From an uncultured Peptoniphilaceae bacterium (GTDB lineage: Bacteria; Bacillota; Clostridia; Tissierellales; Peptoniphilaceae): a stretch of 64,000 nt of DNA. Of the stretch, positions 43,208-51,982 are shown one piece after another. Within the stretch, counting starts at the first letter, position 1; every line of letters begins with the position of its first letter. The notes beneath the pieces were generated by a model. It searched no databases, was not told the origin of the DNA, and worked only from the letters and a program-made list of their open reading frames with translations. Both the position numbers and the translations under genes were made by a program. Where the stretch lies: contig CALTTP010000008.1 of assembly GCA_943912255.1 (NCBI GenBank), positions 1 to 64,000 on the forward strand, in the 5' to 3' direction.

Positions 43208-43294
43208 GCCGGAGTGGCGGAATTGGCAGACGCGCAGGACTCAAAATCCTGTGGTGGCAGCATCGTGCGGGTTCGACCCCCGCCTCCGGCACCA
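43208..43294 (+). tRNA. tRNA-Leu (anticodon CAA)
   Basis: 87 nt including an encoded CCA. The acceptor arms GCCGGAG / CTCCGGC, a D arm with GGCAGACGC, anticodon stem CAGGA / TCCTG around CTCAAAA (anticodon CAA), a long class II variable arm, and a T arm GCGGGTTCGACCCCCGC are all seen. Confidence 0.97.
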
Positions 43295-43397
43295 TACTTC
43301 GTGTATTTTCTATATCTCTCTAAGAGATTGGAAAAAGCACGTTTTTTATTTTTCAAAACCTATAAATGTCTATGTTTTTCTATGTTTTCAACTTTGG

Positions 43398-43417
43398 GTA
43401 GCAACCTAGTAGCAAAC
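43398..43417 (+). repeat. Tandem GTAGCAA motifs, attachment-site-like remnant
   Basis: GTAGCAAC and GTAGCAAAC occur 11 bases apart in an AT-rich stretch 104 bases after tRNA-Leu. Such tandem motifs are typical of attachment-site arms of tyrosine-integrase elements that target tRNA genes. No integrase gene is adjacent. The rest of 43295-43538 shows nothing else. Confidence 0.3.
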
Positions 43418-43538
43418 TTTTTTCTAAAATCTCAATAGAAATTTTCTTTTTCTCTCTTAATAATTATCCATTTTAAATTAAGGATTTACTTCATTTACAA
43501 CCGAACATTTGTTTGTTAAAATATACCTAGGTGATACT

Positions 43539-44768
43539 ATGGATATAATGGAAAAACTAAAACTTTTAACAGACGCTGCAAAATATGATGTATCCTGTTC
43601 TTCCAGTGGCTCTAGCCGTAAAAATGCAAAGGGCATTGGAGCTGCTTCAAGCTCTGGAATCTGTCATAGTTGGTCGGAAGATGGAAGATGTATCTCTTTA
43701 TTAAAGATTCTTCTAACTAACAAATGCATTTATGACTGCGAATACTGTATAAATCGTAGAAGCAATAAGACTGAAAGGGCAGAATTTTCTCCAAAGGAAA
43801 TCTCCGACTTAGTCATCGGTTTTTATAAGAGAAATTATATTGAAGGCCTTTTTTTATCTTCTGGTGTCATTAAAAGTCCTGATGACACCATGCTAAAACT
43901 CATTGAAGTGGCAGAACTTCTTCGTCATAGGGAAAATTTTCACGGCTATATCCATATGAAGGCAATTCCTGGGGCCTCAGATGAATTGGTTCAAAAACTT
44001 GGTTCCCTTATAGACAGAATGAGTATAAATATAGAACTTCCTACAAAAAAGGGCCTAGAGTTGCTGGCTCCTGAAAAAAAGCAGGAGAATATATTAAAGC
44101 CTATGAATTTTGCAAAGAATTCGATTTTAGAATATGCAGAAAATAAAAAGAAATATAGAAAGACTCCCCTCTTCTTACCTGCAGGACAATCTACTCAAAT
44201 GATAGTTGGCGTAGGCAAAGAGGACGACTTGACCATTATCAACAGCGCTCAAAGTCTTTACCAAGACTTTAATTTAAAGCGTGTCTTTTATTCTGGATAC
44301 GTTCCTGTAGTAAAGTCAGTATACACTGAAGGAATTCAAAAAGTGCCATTACTTAGGGAACATAGGATTTACCAAGCCGACTGGCTACTGCGTTTCTACG
44401 GATTTAAAGCTGGAGAGATTGTAAAAGAAGAAAACCCATTTTTAGATTTAACCTTAGACCCTAAATGTAGCTGGGCTATTGAAAATATCCACCTCTTCCC
44501 CATGGAAATCAATCGAGCAAGTTATGATGAGCTAATTAGGATTCCTGGTATAGGAAAGAACTACGCCATGAGAATTATAAAGGCTAGAAAGTTTTCAAAC
44601 CTTACTTTTGACGACTTAAGGACTTTGAAAATTTCTTTAAAGAGGGCCTTAAACTTTATAACCGTTGGTGGAAAGTACAGAGGCAAAAAATATCATTCTA
44701 AGGATGATTTAAAAAATATGATAAGGAGGCAAGAAGGTACAGACATTGAACAACTGTCCTTCTTATAA
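43539..44768 (+). CDS. Radical SAM protein with helix-hairpin-helix, putative DNA modification/repair
   Basis: 409-residue protein of the radical-SAM 'putative DNA modification/repair' group. The [4Fe-4S] site is CIYDCEYC (CxxxCxxC) near residue 77. The C terminus carries a helix-hairpin-helix DNA-binding motif (YDELIRIPGIGKNYAMRIIKARK). The start MDIMEKLKLL follows TAGGTG at a suitable distance. It is paired with a DUF4130-type gene beginning one base after its stop. The pair is widespread in anaerobes and its biochemical role is not established as far as I know. Confidence 0.85.
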   Translation: MDIMEKLKLLTDAAKYDVSCSSSGSSRKNAKGIGAASSSGICHSWSEDGRCISLLKILLTNKCIYDCEYCINRRSNKTERAEFSPKEISDLVIGFYKRNYIEGLFLSSGVIKSPDDTMLKLIEVAELLRHRENFHGYIHMKAIPGASDELVQKLGSLIDRMSINIELPTKKGLELLAPEKKQENILKPMNFAKNSILEYAENKKKYRKTPLFLPAGQSTQMIVGVGKEDDLTIINSAQSLYQDFNLKRVFYSGYVPVVKSVYTEGIQKVPLLREHRIYQADWLLRFYGFKAGEIVKEENPFLDLTLDPKCSWAIENIHLFPMEINRASYDELIRIPGIGKNYAMRIIKARKFSNLTFDDLRTLKISLKRALNFITVGGKYRGKKYHSKDDLKNMIRRQEGTDIEQLSFL

Positions 44769-44769
44769 G

Positions 44770-45495
44770 ATGATATATTTTATTGACGGAAGTTTAGAAG
44801 GTCTATTTTCCGGGATTTTTTTAGGTTATAAGGACATACAAGAAATCCAATTCTTTGAAAAATCCATGGAACAGTCCTTTTTGGAAGATCAAAAATTTAT
44901 AGATACCAATTTAGAATATTCAAATCGGGTTAAAAAATCCATCATAGACAATTTTGGTTATGGTTTCTTAAGCGATATAAAATCCGTTTTAAAATCTGAC
45001 AGTATGGAAAAATACACAATTCTTGCCCGGGTAATAAAGGGATGCTATATATATGGAATGGATTATCTTAACTGTAGCAGTGATGAAACTGTAATGTACA
45101 ACGGCATTTTGAGAAATTTCTATAGAGAATGTCATGCCTATAAAGGTCTCCTTCGTTTTCAAGAGTCTAAGGATAAGATATTGGTAGCAGAATTTGAACC
45201 TATTAACGATATTTTAGATATTATGATAACCCATTTTAAAAAGAGGATGCCTGAAGAAAAGTTTATTATCATTGATAAAAAGAGAAAAAAGGCCAAAGTA
45301 TATGACGGAAAACAGGTTTTAGAATATAATGACCTAGATTTTAATTATGATAGAAATTCCAAGGACTACTTTGTAGAAGAATGTTGGAAAGAATTTTACA
45401 ACGCCGTTAAAATCGAGGAAAGAAACAACCCAAATCTTATGCAAAGCAATATGCCTAAGAGATACTGGAAATATCTACCTGAGAAAAAACAATAA
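44770..45495 (+). CDS. DUF4130-family putative DNA metabolism protein
   Basis: 241-residue partner of the preceding radical SAM protein. The family start MIYFIDGSLEGLFSGIFLGY and the ending NLMQSNMPKRYWKYLPEKK are recognisable, and the central RECHAYKGLLRF is a conserved block. Some relatives are fused to uracil-DNA-glycosylase-like domains, which is the ground for a DNA-metabolism label. The ATG at 44770 follows the preceding stop by one base and no separate ribosome binding site is seen, so translational coupling is likely. A strong terminator follows. Confidence 0.78.
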   Translation: MIYFIDGSLEGLFSGIFLGYKDIQEIQFFEKSMEQSFLEDQKFIDTNLEYSNRVKKSIIDNFGYGFLSDIKSVLKSDSMEKYTILARVIKGCYIYGMDYLNCSSDETVMYNGILRNFYRECHAYKGLLRFQESKDKILVAEFEPINDILDIMITHFKKRMPEEKFIIIDKKRKKAKVYDGKQVLEYNDLDFNYDRNSKDYFVEECWKEFYNAVKIEERNNPNLMQSNMPKRYWKYLPEKKQ

Positions 45496-45509
45496 TTAAA
45501 ATAGACCAT

Positions 45510-45541
45510 AAAAAAAGGAGGAAATCATTCCTCCTTTTTTT
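45510..45541. terminator. Bidirectional terminator
   Basis: AAAAAGGAGGAA-TCA-TTCCTCCTTTTT serves both the DUF4130 gene (plus) and the PFOR gene (minus), which converge here. Confidence 0.85.
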
Positions 45542-45544
45542 ATA

Positions 45545-48500
45545 TTAGTCTGTAATCTTGTCTTCTTTACCTACTGTTTGTTCTTTTTTGTCTTCGCTCT
45601 TAAATTCTTTATCTTCTTCTTCAGCTTTACTATAATCATAGTTTGCCATTCTTACATAGCTTTCGTATCTTTCCTTTGCATCTTCTTCTGCTTCTTTAAA
45701 TAGAACTTCTGCATCTTCAGGGAAGGATCTCTTCAATGAAGTATATCTAACTTCTGATTTGATAAAGTCTTGGAAGGATCCTGTTGGTTCCTTAGAATCT
45801 AGTGTAAATGGATTCTTTCCTTCGTTTTTAAGTCTAGGATCGAATCTATATAGATGCCAGTAACCTGCTTCCACTGCTCTCTTTTGTTGATTTTGAGCTT
45901 GACCCATTCCACCTTTAATACCGTGGTTGATACATGGAGCGTAAGCTATAATCAAGGATGGTCCATCATAGCTTTCAGCTTCTCTAATAGCTTTTAGAGT
46001 TTGAGCTTGGTTTGCACCCATTGCTATTTGAGCAACATATACATAACCATAAGTTGTGGCCATTAGACCAAGGTCTTTCTTTCTAATCTTCTTACCAGAT
46101 GCAGCAAACTTAGCTACTGCAGCAGTAGGAGTTGATTTAGATGATTGACCACCGGTGTTGGAATAAACTTCTGTATCCATTACTAGGATATTTACATTTC
46201 TTCCTGTTGCGATAACATGGTCAAGTCCACCGTAACCGATGTCATATGCCCAACCGTCTCCACCGAAGATCCAAACTGATTTTTTGATTAAGAATTCTTT
46301 TCTTTCTTCTATTTCAGCGATTATATTGTCCGCTTCTTCATTATCAGTCTTTTCTTTTATTAGAGGTAGAATTTCACCAGTTGCAGCCTTGGATTTTGTA
46401 GAGTCGTTCATTCCCTCAATCCATGCTTTAAAATGTTCATTTAATGGAGAGTCAATATTCAATTCTAGGAATTCTTCCATCAATAGACGGATTTTTTCTC
46501 TAGTCTTTTCAATACCAATTTCCATACCATATCCATATTCAGCATTATCTTCAAATAGTGAGTTAGCCCAAGCTGGTCCCTTACCTTCTGCATTTTGACA
46601 GTAAACTGTTGCAGGAGCTGAACCACCCCAGATTGATGAACAACCTGTGGCATTGGCAATTAACATTCTATCTCCAAATAATTGAGTTATAAGTTTAGCA
46701 TAAGGAGTTTCACCACAACCTGCACAAGCTCCAGAGAACTCTAATAGAGGTTGTTTAAACTGACTACCCTTAACATTTGTTTCTGGTACAAGACCTTCCT
46801 TGTATCCTACAACGTCATGAGCGTATTTCCAGTTATCCTTTTGTTGTTGATATTGTTCTTCAAATGGTTCCATAGAAAGTGCCTTAACCTTAGAAGGACA
46901 TACTTGAACACAGTTTCCACAACCTGTACAGTCAAGGGTTGAAACTTGGATTCTAAAGGTATAGTCTTCTAGTCCCTTACCAATTGCCTTCTTAGTTTCG
47001 AAGTTTTCAGGAGCATTTGCCTTTTCTTCTTCAGTTACCAAGAACGGTCTAATTACAGCGTGTGGACATACATAAGCACATTGGTTACATTGAATACAAT
47101 TTTCAATATGCCATTTTGGAACTTGTAGAGCTATAGCTCTCTTTTCATATTGAGAAGTTCCTTGTGGGAATTCTCCATTTTCTCTACCTTGGAATTTAGA
47201 AACTGGAAGGCTGTCCCCTTCGTGAGCGTTAATAGGTTTAACCATCTCTCTAATGAATTCTGGAAGGTGAGAGTCATCTTCTTTTTCATCTTCAAGGTCT
47301 TTCCAGCTTTCAGGTACATCTATTTTAACTAATGCGTTAACCCCTTGTTCAACGGCTTCAAAGTTCATGTTTACAACATCTTCACCTTTTCTACCGTAGG
47401 ATTTAACGATTTGTGCTTTAAGTCTTTCCTTAGCTTCTTCAATAGGAAGAACCTTTGAAAGGTTAAAGAATGCAGATTGCATTACCATGTTTATTCTTCC
47501 ACCTAGTCCAATTTCTGCAGCTATTTGAGATGCATTGATGGTGTAGAATTCAATTTCATTTTCAGCAATCTTTCTCTTTAATGAGTTTGGAAGGTGTTTT
47601 TCAAGTTCTTCTTCACTCCAAATACAGTTAAGTAGGAATGTTCCACCCTTCTTAAGACCTTTTAATAAGTCGTATTGGTTAACATAAGCTTGTTTTGAAC
47701 AAGATATAAAGTCTGCGTGATCTACAAAGTATGTGGATCTAATTGGGCTATTACCAAATCTCAAGTGAGAAATTGTAATACCACCAGACTTCTTAGAGTC
47801 ATATTCAAAGTATCCTTGAGCATACATATCTGTAGCATCAGCGATTATCTTAATGGCAGATTTGTTAGCTCCAACGGTTCCGTCAGATCCAAATCCCCAG
47901 AACTTACATCTAATAGTTCCTTCAGGAACTGTATTTATATCTTTAGTAACTTCCAATGATCTATAAGTTACATCGTCAGTAATACCTATAGTGAATCTTT
48001 CCTTAGGTTGGTCAGCAACTAAGTTGTCATAAACTGCTAAAATTTGTCCTGGAGTTGTGTCCTTTGAACCAAGTCCATAGATACCAGAGTAAATCTTAGG
48101 TCTTCTATCATCATCATCATAGAATGCAGATTTAACGTCTAAGTAAAGTGGTTCTCCTAGAGATCCCTTTTCCTTAGTTCTATCTAAAACTGCAATTCTC
48201 TTAACAGTTTGAGGAATCTTACTTAACAAGTGTTCCTTAGAGAATGGTCTATAAAGGTGAACTTTTACAAGACCAACCTTTCTTCCCTCTTCTTCTCTTA
48301 AGTAGTCAATTGTCTCTTCAATGGTTTCAGTTACTGAACCCATTGCGATTATTATATCTTCTGCATCTTCTGCACCATAGTAGTCGAATAGTCCGTAGTT
48401 TCTACCAGTAAGTTCATTGATTTGTTTAATATAATCTTCAGTAATTCCTACGATATTTTCATAATAGGTGTTAGATGCTTCAATTTCTTGGAAGTATATA

Positions 48501-49171
48501 TCAGGGTTTTGAGCAGTACCCATAGTCTTAGGATTTTCTGGGTTTAAAGCTCTTTCTCTAAACGCCTTAATTGCATCTTTGTCAACTAATTTTGCTAAAT
48601 CTTCATATTCGATAACTTCGATCTTTTGAATTTCATGGGAAGTTCTAAATCCATCAAAGAAATGAAGGAATGGAACTCTTCCCTTAATAGCTGAAAGATG
48701 AGCAACTGCTGCAAGGTCCATAACCTCTTGTACTGATCCTGATGCAAGCATTGCAAAACCTGTTTGTCTAGCTGCCATTACGTCTTGGTGATCCCCAAAG
48801 ATACTCAATGCGTGGGAAGCTATAGCCCTTGCAGATACGTGGAATACTCCTGGAAGAAGTTCCCCTGAGATCTTGTACATATTAGGAATCATAAGTAAAA
48901 GTCCTTGAGACGCTGTAAATGTTGTTCCTAATGATCCAGCTACTAGTGCTCCATGTAATGCTCCTGCTGCCCCTGCTTCAGATTGTAATTCTGATACATG
49001 AACAGTTTGTCCAAATATATTCTTTCTACCAAAAGCAGCCCATTCATCTACATTTTCCGCCATATTTGATGATGGAGTAATAGGATAAATCGCTGCAACA
49101 TCAGTAAATGCATAGGCTACGTGAGCAGCCGCCATGTTACCATCCATGGGTTGCATTTGCTTTTCTTTCAT
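45545..49171 (-). CDS. nifJ: Pyruvate:ferredoxin (flavodoxin) oxidoreductase
   Basis: 1208-residue single-chain PFOR that converts pyruvate and CoA to acetyl-CoA and CO2, passing electrons to ferredoxin. Visible parts are YPITPSS of the pyruvate/TPP domain, the CoA-domain segment, two 4Fe-4S ferredoxin motifs (CIQCNQCAYVCP and CTGCGNCVQVCP, about 690-760), the proximal-cluster cysteines in CAGCGETPY and ATGCSSIWGG, and the TPP-binding GDGWAYDIGYGGLDH. The ATG at 49171 follows AAGGAGGTAATTTA. It is 47 bases downstream of hprK. It is the central energy enzyme of this anaerobe. Confidence 0.97.
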   Translation of the reverse strand: MKEKQMQPMDGNMAAAHVAYAFTDVAAIYPITPSSNMAENVDEWAAFGRKNIFGQTVHVSELQSEAGAAGALHGALVAGSLGTTFTASQGLLLMIPNMYKISGELLPGVFHVSARAIASHALSIFGDHQDVMAARQTGFAMLASGSVQEVMDLAAVAHLSAIKGRVPFLHFFDGFRTSHEIQKIEVIEYEDLAKLVDKDAIKAFRERALNPENPKTMGTAQNPDIYFQEIEASNTYYENIVGITEDYIKQINELTGRNYGLFDYYGAEDAEDIIIAMGSVTETIEETIDYLREEEGRKVGLVKVHLYRPFSKEHLLSKIPQTVKRIAVLDRTKEKGSLGEPLYLDVKSAFYDDDDRRPKIYSGIYGLGSKDTTPGQILAVYDNLVADQPKERFTIGITDDVTYRSLEVTKDINTVPEGTIRCKFWGFGSDGTVGANKSAIKIIADATDMYAQGYFEYDSKKSGGITISHLRFGNSPIRSTYFVDHADFISCSKQAYVNQYDLLKGLKKGGTFLLNCIWSEEELEKHLPNSLKRKIAENEIEFYTINASQIAAEIGLGGRINMVMQSAFFNLSKVLPIEEAKERLKAQIVKSYGRKGEDVVNMNFEAVEQGVNALVKIDVPESWKDLEDEKEDDSHLPEFIREMVKPINAHEGDSLPVSKFQGRENGEFPQGTSQYEKRAIALQVPKWHIENCIQCNQCAYVCPHAVIRPFLVTEEEKANAPENFETKKAIGKGLEDYTFRIQVSTLDCTGCGNCVQVCPSKVKALSMEPFEEQYQQQKDNWKYAHDVVGYKEGLVPETNVKGSQFKQPLLEFSGACAGCGETPYAKLITQLFGDRMLIANATGCSSIWGGSAPATVYCQNAEGKGPAWANSLFEDNAEYGYGMEIGIEKTREKIRLLMEEFLELNIDSPLNEHFKAWIEGMNDSTKSKAATGEILPLIKEKTDNEEADNIIAEIEERKEFLIKKSVWIFGGDGWAYDIGYGGLDHVIATGRNVNILVMDTEVYSNTGGQSSKSTPTAAVAKFAASGKKIRKKDLGLMATTYGYVYVAQIAMGANQAQTLKAIREAESYDGPSLIIAYAPCINHGIKGGMGQAQNQQKRAVEAGYWHLYRFDPRLKNEGKNPFTLDSKEPTGSFQDFIKSEVRYTSLKRSFPEDAEVLFKEAEEDAKERYESYVRMANYDYSKAEEEDKEFKSEDKKEQTVGKEDKITD

Positions 49172-49218
49172 TAAATTACCTCCTTGTAATTTCACTCTAA
49201 ATAATATTTAACCGATTT

Positions 49219-50139
49219 CTAATCCTCATCGTTGTTAGAAAACAGTCTTTTACTAAGTTCTATAGCTGCATTGTATCCGTAATTTCTCTGTCTGTAATTT
49301 CTGACAGCCACTTCCACAATCATTGCTATATCCCTACCTGGTTTAACAGGTACTATTACCTTTTGAACATTGACTCCAAGTATTTCCATATACTCTATAT
49401 CAAGTCCAAGCCTGTCATATTCCTTGTCATCGTCCCATGGTTCCAGAACCACCACTAGCTCTATTTCCACATCGGGTTTAACGGACCCAATACCGTAGAG
49501 CCTTTGGATATCCAAAATACCAATACCACGAATTTCAAGGAAGTGACGTATATTTTTAGGAGCCTGTCCAATTAAAACCTTGTCCATTCTCCTTACTTCC
49601 ACCACATCGTCAGCCACAAGTCTATGGCCGCGAATAATAAGGTCCAAAGCTGTCTCCGACTTACCTACAGAGGACTTTCCCGTTATAAGAACTCCTATAC
49701 CAAAAACCTCCATTAGACCTGCATGCATATTTGTCTCTTCACTTAGAAAATATGCCAATTTGTCATCTATTCTAGAAATCAATCTAGTAGTTGGTCTTGT
49801 AGAGCGAATTATTGTCTTATCGTACTTTTCCGCCAATTTAATAACATAGTCATCTATTTCTTGACCTTGAGTAAAGATAAGACATGGAATCTCTCTAGAC
49901 ATAATGCCTTCCACTCTTTTACACCTTAAATCAGGATCCATGGAATTCAAAAAAATAGACTCAGTCTTACCAATAATTTGTAGCCTCTTATTTGGAAAAT
50001 GCTCCATAAAACCTGAAAGCTGAATTCCAGGTCTATTAACTTGAGAATTGGTAATAATCAATTCGTGAAAATCAGAACTCTCATTTACAATTTCAAGCTC
50101 CAATTCTTCACAAAGTCTTTTTAATTTAATTCCCTTCAT
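49219..50139 (-). CDS. hprK: HPr kinase/phosphorylase
   Basis: 306-residue regulator that phosphorylates Ser46 of HPr with ATP (or pyrophosphate) and reverses it, driving catabolite control in Firmicutes. The P-loop is GKSSVGKS at residues 154-161, the family signature is EIRGIGILDI, and the C-terminal capping helix region has PVKPGRDIAMIVEVAVRN. It starts inside the end of uvrC (14-base overlap) with GGAG upstream, so the two are coupled. No PTS gene is nearby. Confidence 0.95.
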   Translation of the reverse strand: MKGIKLKRLCEELELEIVNESSDFHELIITNSQVNRPGIQLSGFMEHFPNKRLQIIGKTESIFLNSMDPDLRCKRVEGIMSREIPCLIFTQGQEIDDYVIKLAEKYDKTIIRSTRPTTRLISRIDDKLAYFLSEETNMHAGLMEVFGIGVLITGKSSVGKSETALDLIIRGHRLVADDVVEVRRMDKVLIGQAPKNIRHFLEIRGIGILDIQRLYGIGSVKPDVEIELVVVLEPWDDDKEYDRLGLDIEYMEILGVNVQKVIVPVKPGRDIAMIVEVAVRNYRQRNYGYNAAIELSKRLFSNNDED

Positions 50140-51982
50140 CTTTAACTCCATTAAAATAATTATACACTGCTTCAGCTGTTGCCCTATTCATTTTATCCAC
50201 TTCCAAGAGTTGAGTAACAGAAGCCTCTTTAATCTTGTCAATGGATTTAAAATGGGTTAGAAGAGCTTTCTTTCTCGCAGCACCAATACCTTTAATATCG
50301 TCTAGTTCAGACTTTATCATTTCCTTTTCCCTAAGTTTTCTATGATAATTAATAGCAAACCTATGGGTTTCCTCTTGTATATCGTAGAGAAATCTATAGA
50401 TAGGACTGGAGACCTTTAAAGGTATCTCAATACCATTGTATACAATTCCCTTAGTATTGTGAAATTCATCTTTATAAAGTCCACAAATAGGTATGTCCAT
50501 ATCCACAACTCGAAGGGCAAAATTAGCGGCGTTAACCTGTCCCTTTCCACCATCTATTATAATAAGAGAAGGAACTTTTCCAAAGCCCACTTCTTTATTC
50601 CCTTGACTAATTTCATGGGCAAGCCTTGAAAGTCTCCTAGTTAAAACCTCTTGATGACTCTTGTAGTCATCAGGCCCTTCCACTGTCTTTATCTTGAACT
50701 TTCTATACTCCCCTGGTACTTTTTGTCCACTTTCATAGACCACCATGGATCCAACGGACTGTACCCCAGAGGTATTGGAAATATCGTAGGATTCTATTCT
50801 ATTAATAGGAGAAATCTCCAACAATTCTTCCAGTTGAACCAAGCCTTGAGGTCTTTCCCTTTCCCGGCGCCTTAAATATGCTAAATGTTTTTCTAAAGTC
50901 TCTTGGGCGTTTTTTTCCACCAGTTCTATAAGCCTAACCTTTTCTCCCCTTTTAGGTATGGTAAGTTTTACCTTTTTGCCCTTTATCTGAGAGAGATACT
51001 CTCCAAGAGCATTCATATTATCCGGTTCTTTTTGAAGAACCACCTCTCCAGGAACAAAGGCCATATCAAAATAGAACTGTTGTAGGAAAGATGAGAACAC
51101 CTCTTCGTCTTTATCTCCAATGGAATTATCCAAGATAAAATGTTCCCTATCTATTATTTTACCACTTCTCATAATAAAAACCTGCATAGAAATTATATCT
51201 TCACTTCTAGCCATGGCAACAATGTCCATGTCCGTTCCCTTGGAGGTTCGAACGATCTGTTTTTCGATAATGGTTTCTAGATTTCTAATATTGTCTCTAT
51301 ACCTGGCAGCCAGCTCAAAGTTTAAACTTTCTCCAGCACTGACCATCTTCTTCTTTAGATGAGTAATGAGTTTTTTATGCTTGCCCTTTAGAAAATCCTC
51401 CACATGGGCAAGATCTTCCAAATACTCCTCTTCAGAGATGGCCTTTATACAAGGTCCAGAACATTTATGGATAAAATAATATAGGCATGGTCTTTTTAAA
51501 TATTGCCCTTTGTCAAAATTCAGATTACACCTTCTTATTTTATACATATCCTGGAATAATTCTATGATTTCAGTCACCCCATAGGCATTTGGGAAGGGGC
51601 CATAGTAATCTGCCCCGTCCTGCCTTATGACTCTGTCCTTTAAAATCCTTGGGAATTTCTCCTTTGTTATCTTAATAAAGGGATATTTTTCCCCAGACTT
51701 TAAAAGAATATTATATTTAGGTTTCTTGTCTTTAATAAAGTTGGATTCCAAAATCAAGGACTCCACTTCATTGTCCACTATGATATATTCAAATCTTGCA
51801 ATATGCTTTACCATCTCATGGACCTTCTCTTGAGTCTGTCCAGAAGGGGTGAAGTATTGCCGAACTCTATTACGAAGATTTTTTGCCTTACCTACATATA
51901 TTATTGTATCACTGTCGTCAAACATTAGATAAACTCCTGGACTTGTAGGTAGGGTCTTTAAATTCTTCTCAATATCGAACAT
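50126..51982 (-). CDS. uvrC: Excinuclease ABC subunit C
   Basis: 618-residue nucleotide-excision-repair nuclease making both cuts around a lesion with UvrB. The N-terminal GIY-YIG domain (SPGVYLMFDDSDTIIYVGKAKNLR) is at residues 13-40, the UVR motif for UvrB contact is near 200-235, the RNase H-like C-terminal nuclease contains SYDISNTSG and IIDGGKGQV, and a helix-hairpin-helix pair ends the protein. Its ATG overlaps the stop of the aminopeptidase gene (TAATG). Confidence 0.97.
   Translation of the reverse strand: MFDIEKNLKTLPTSPGVYLMFDDSDTIIYVGKAKNLRNRVRQYFTPSGQTQEKVHEMVKHIARFEYIIVDNEVESLILESNFIKDKKPKYNILLKSGEKYPFIKITKEKFPRILKDRVIRQDGADYYGPFPNAYGVTEIIELFQDMYKIRRCNLNFDKGQYLKRPCLYYFIHKCSGPCIKAISEEEYLEDLAHVEDFLKGKHKKLITHLKKKMVSAGESLNFELAARYRDNIRNLETIIEKQIVRTSKGTDMDIVAMARSEDIISMQVFIMRSGKIIDREHFILDNSIGDKDEEVFSSFLQQFYFDMAFVPGEVVLQKEPDNMNALGEYLSQIKGKKVKLTIPKRGEKVRLIELVEKNAQETLEKHLAYLRRRERERPQGLVQLEELLEISPINRIESYDISNTSGVQSVGSMVVYESGQKVPGEYRKFKIKTVEGPDDYKSHQEVLTRRLSRLAHEISQGNKEVGFGKVPSLIIIDGGKGQVNAANFALRVVDMDIPICGLYKDEFHNTKGIVYNGIEIPLKVSSPIYRFLYDIQEETHRFAINYHRKLREKEMIKSELDDIKGIGAARKKALLTHFKSIDKIKEASVTQLLEVDKMNRATAEAVYNYFNGVKDEGN

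Noticed and set aside
43139..43438. Apparent 99- and 71-codon ORFs across the tRNA-Leu
   Set aside because: They are translations of the tRNA itself (AELADAQDSKSCGG is the usual artefact of tRNA-Leu) with no ribosome binding site.
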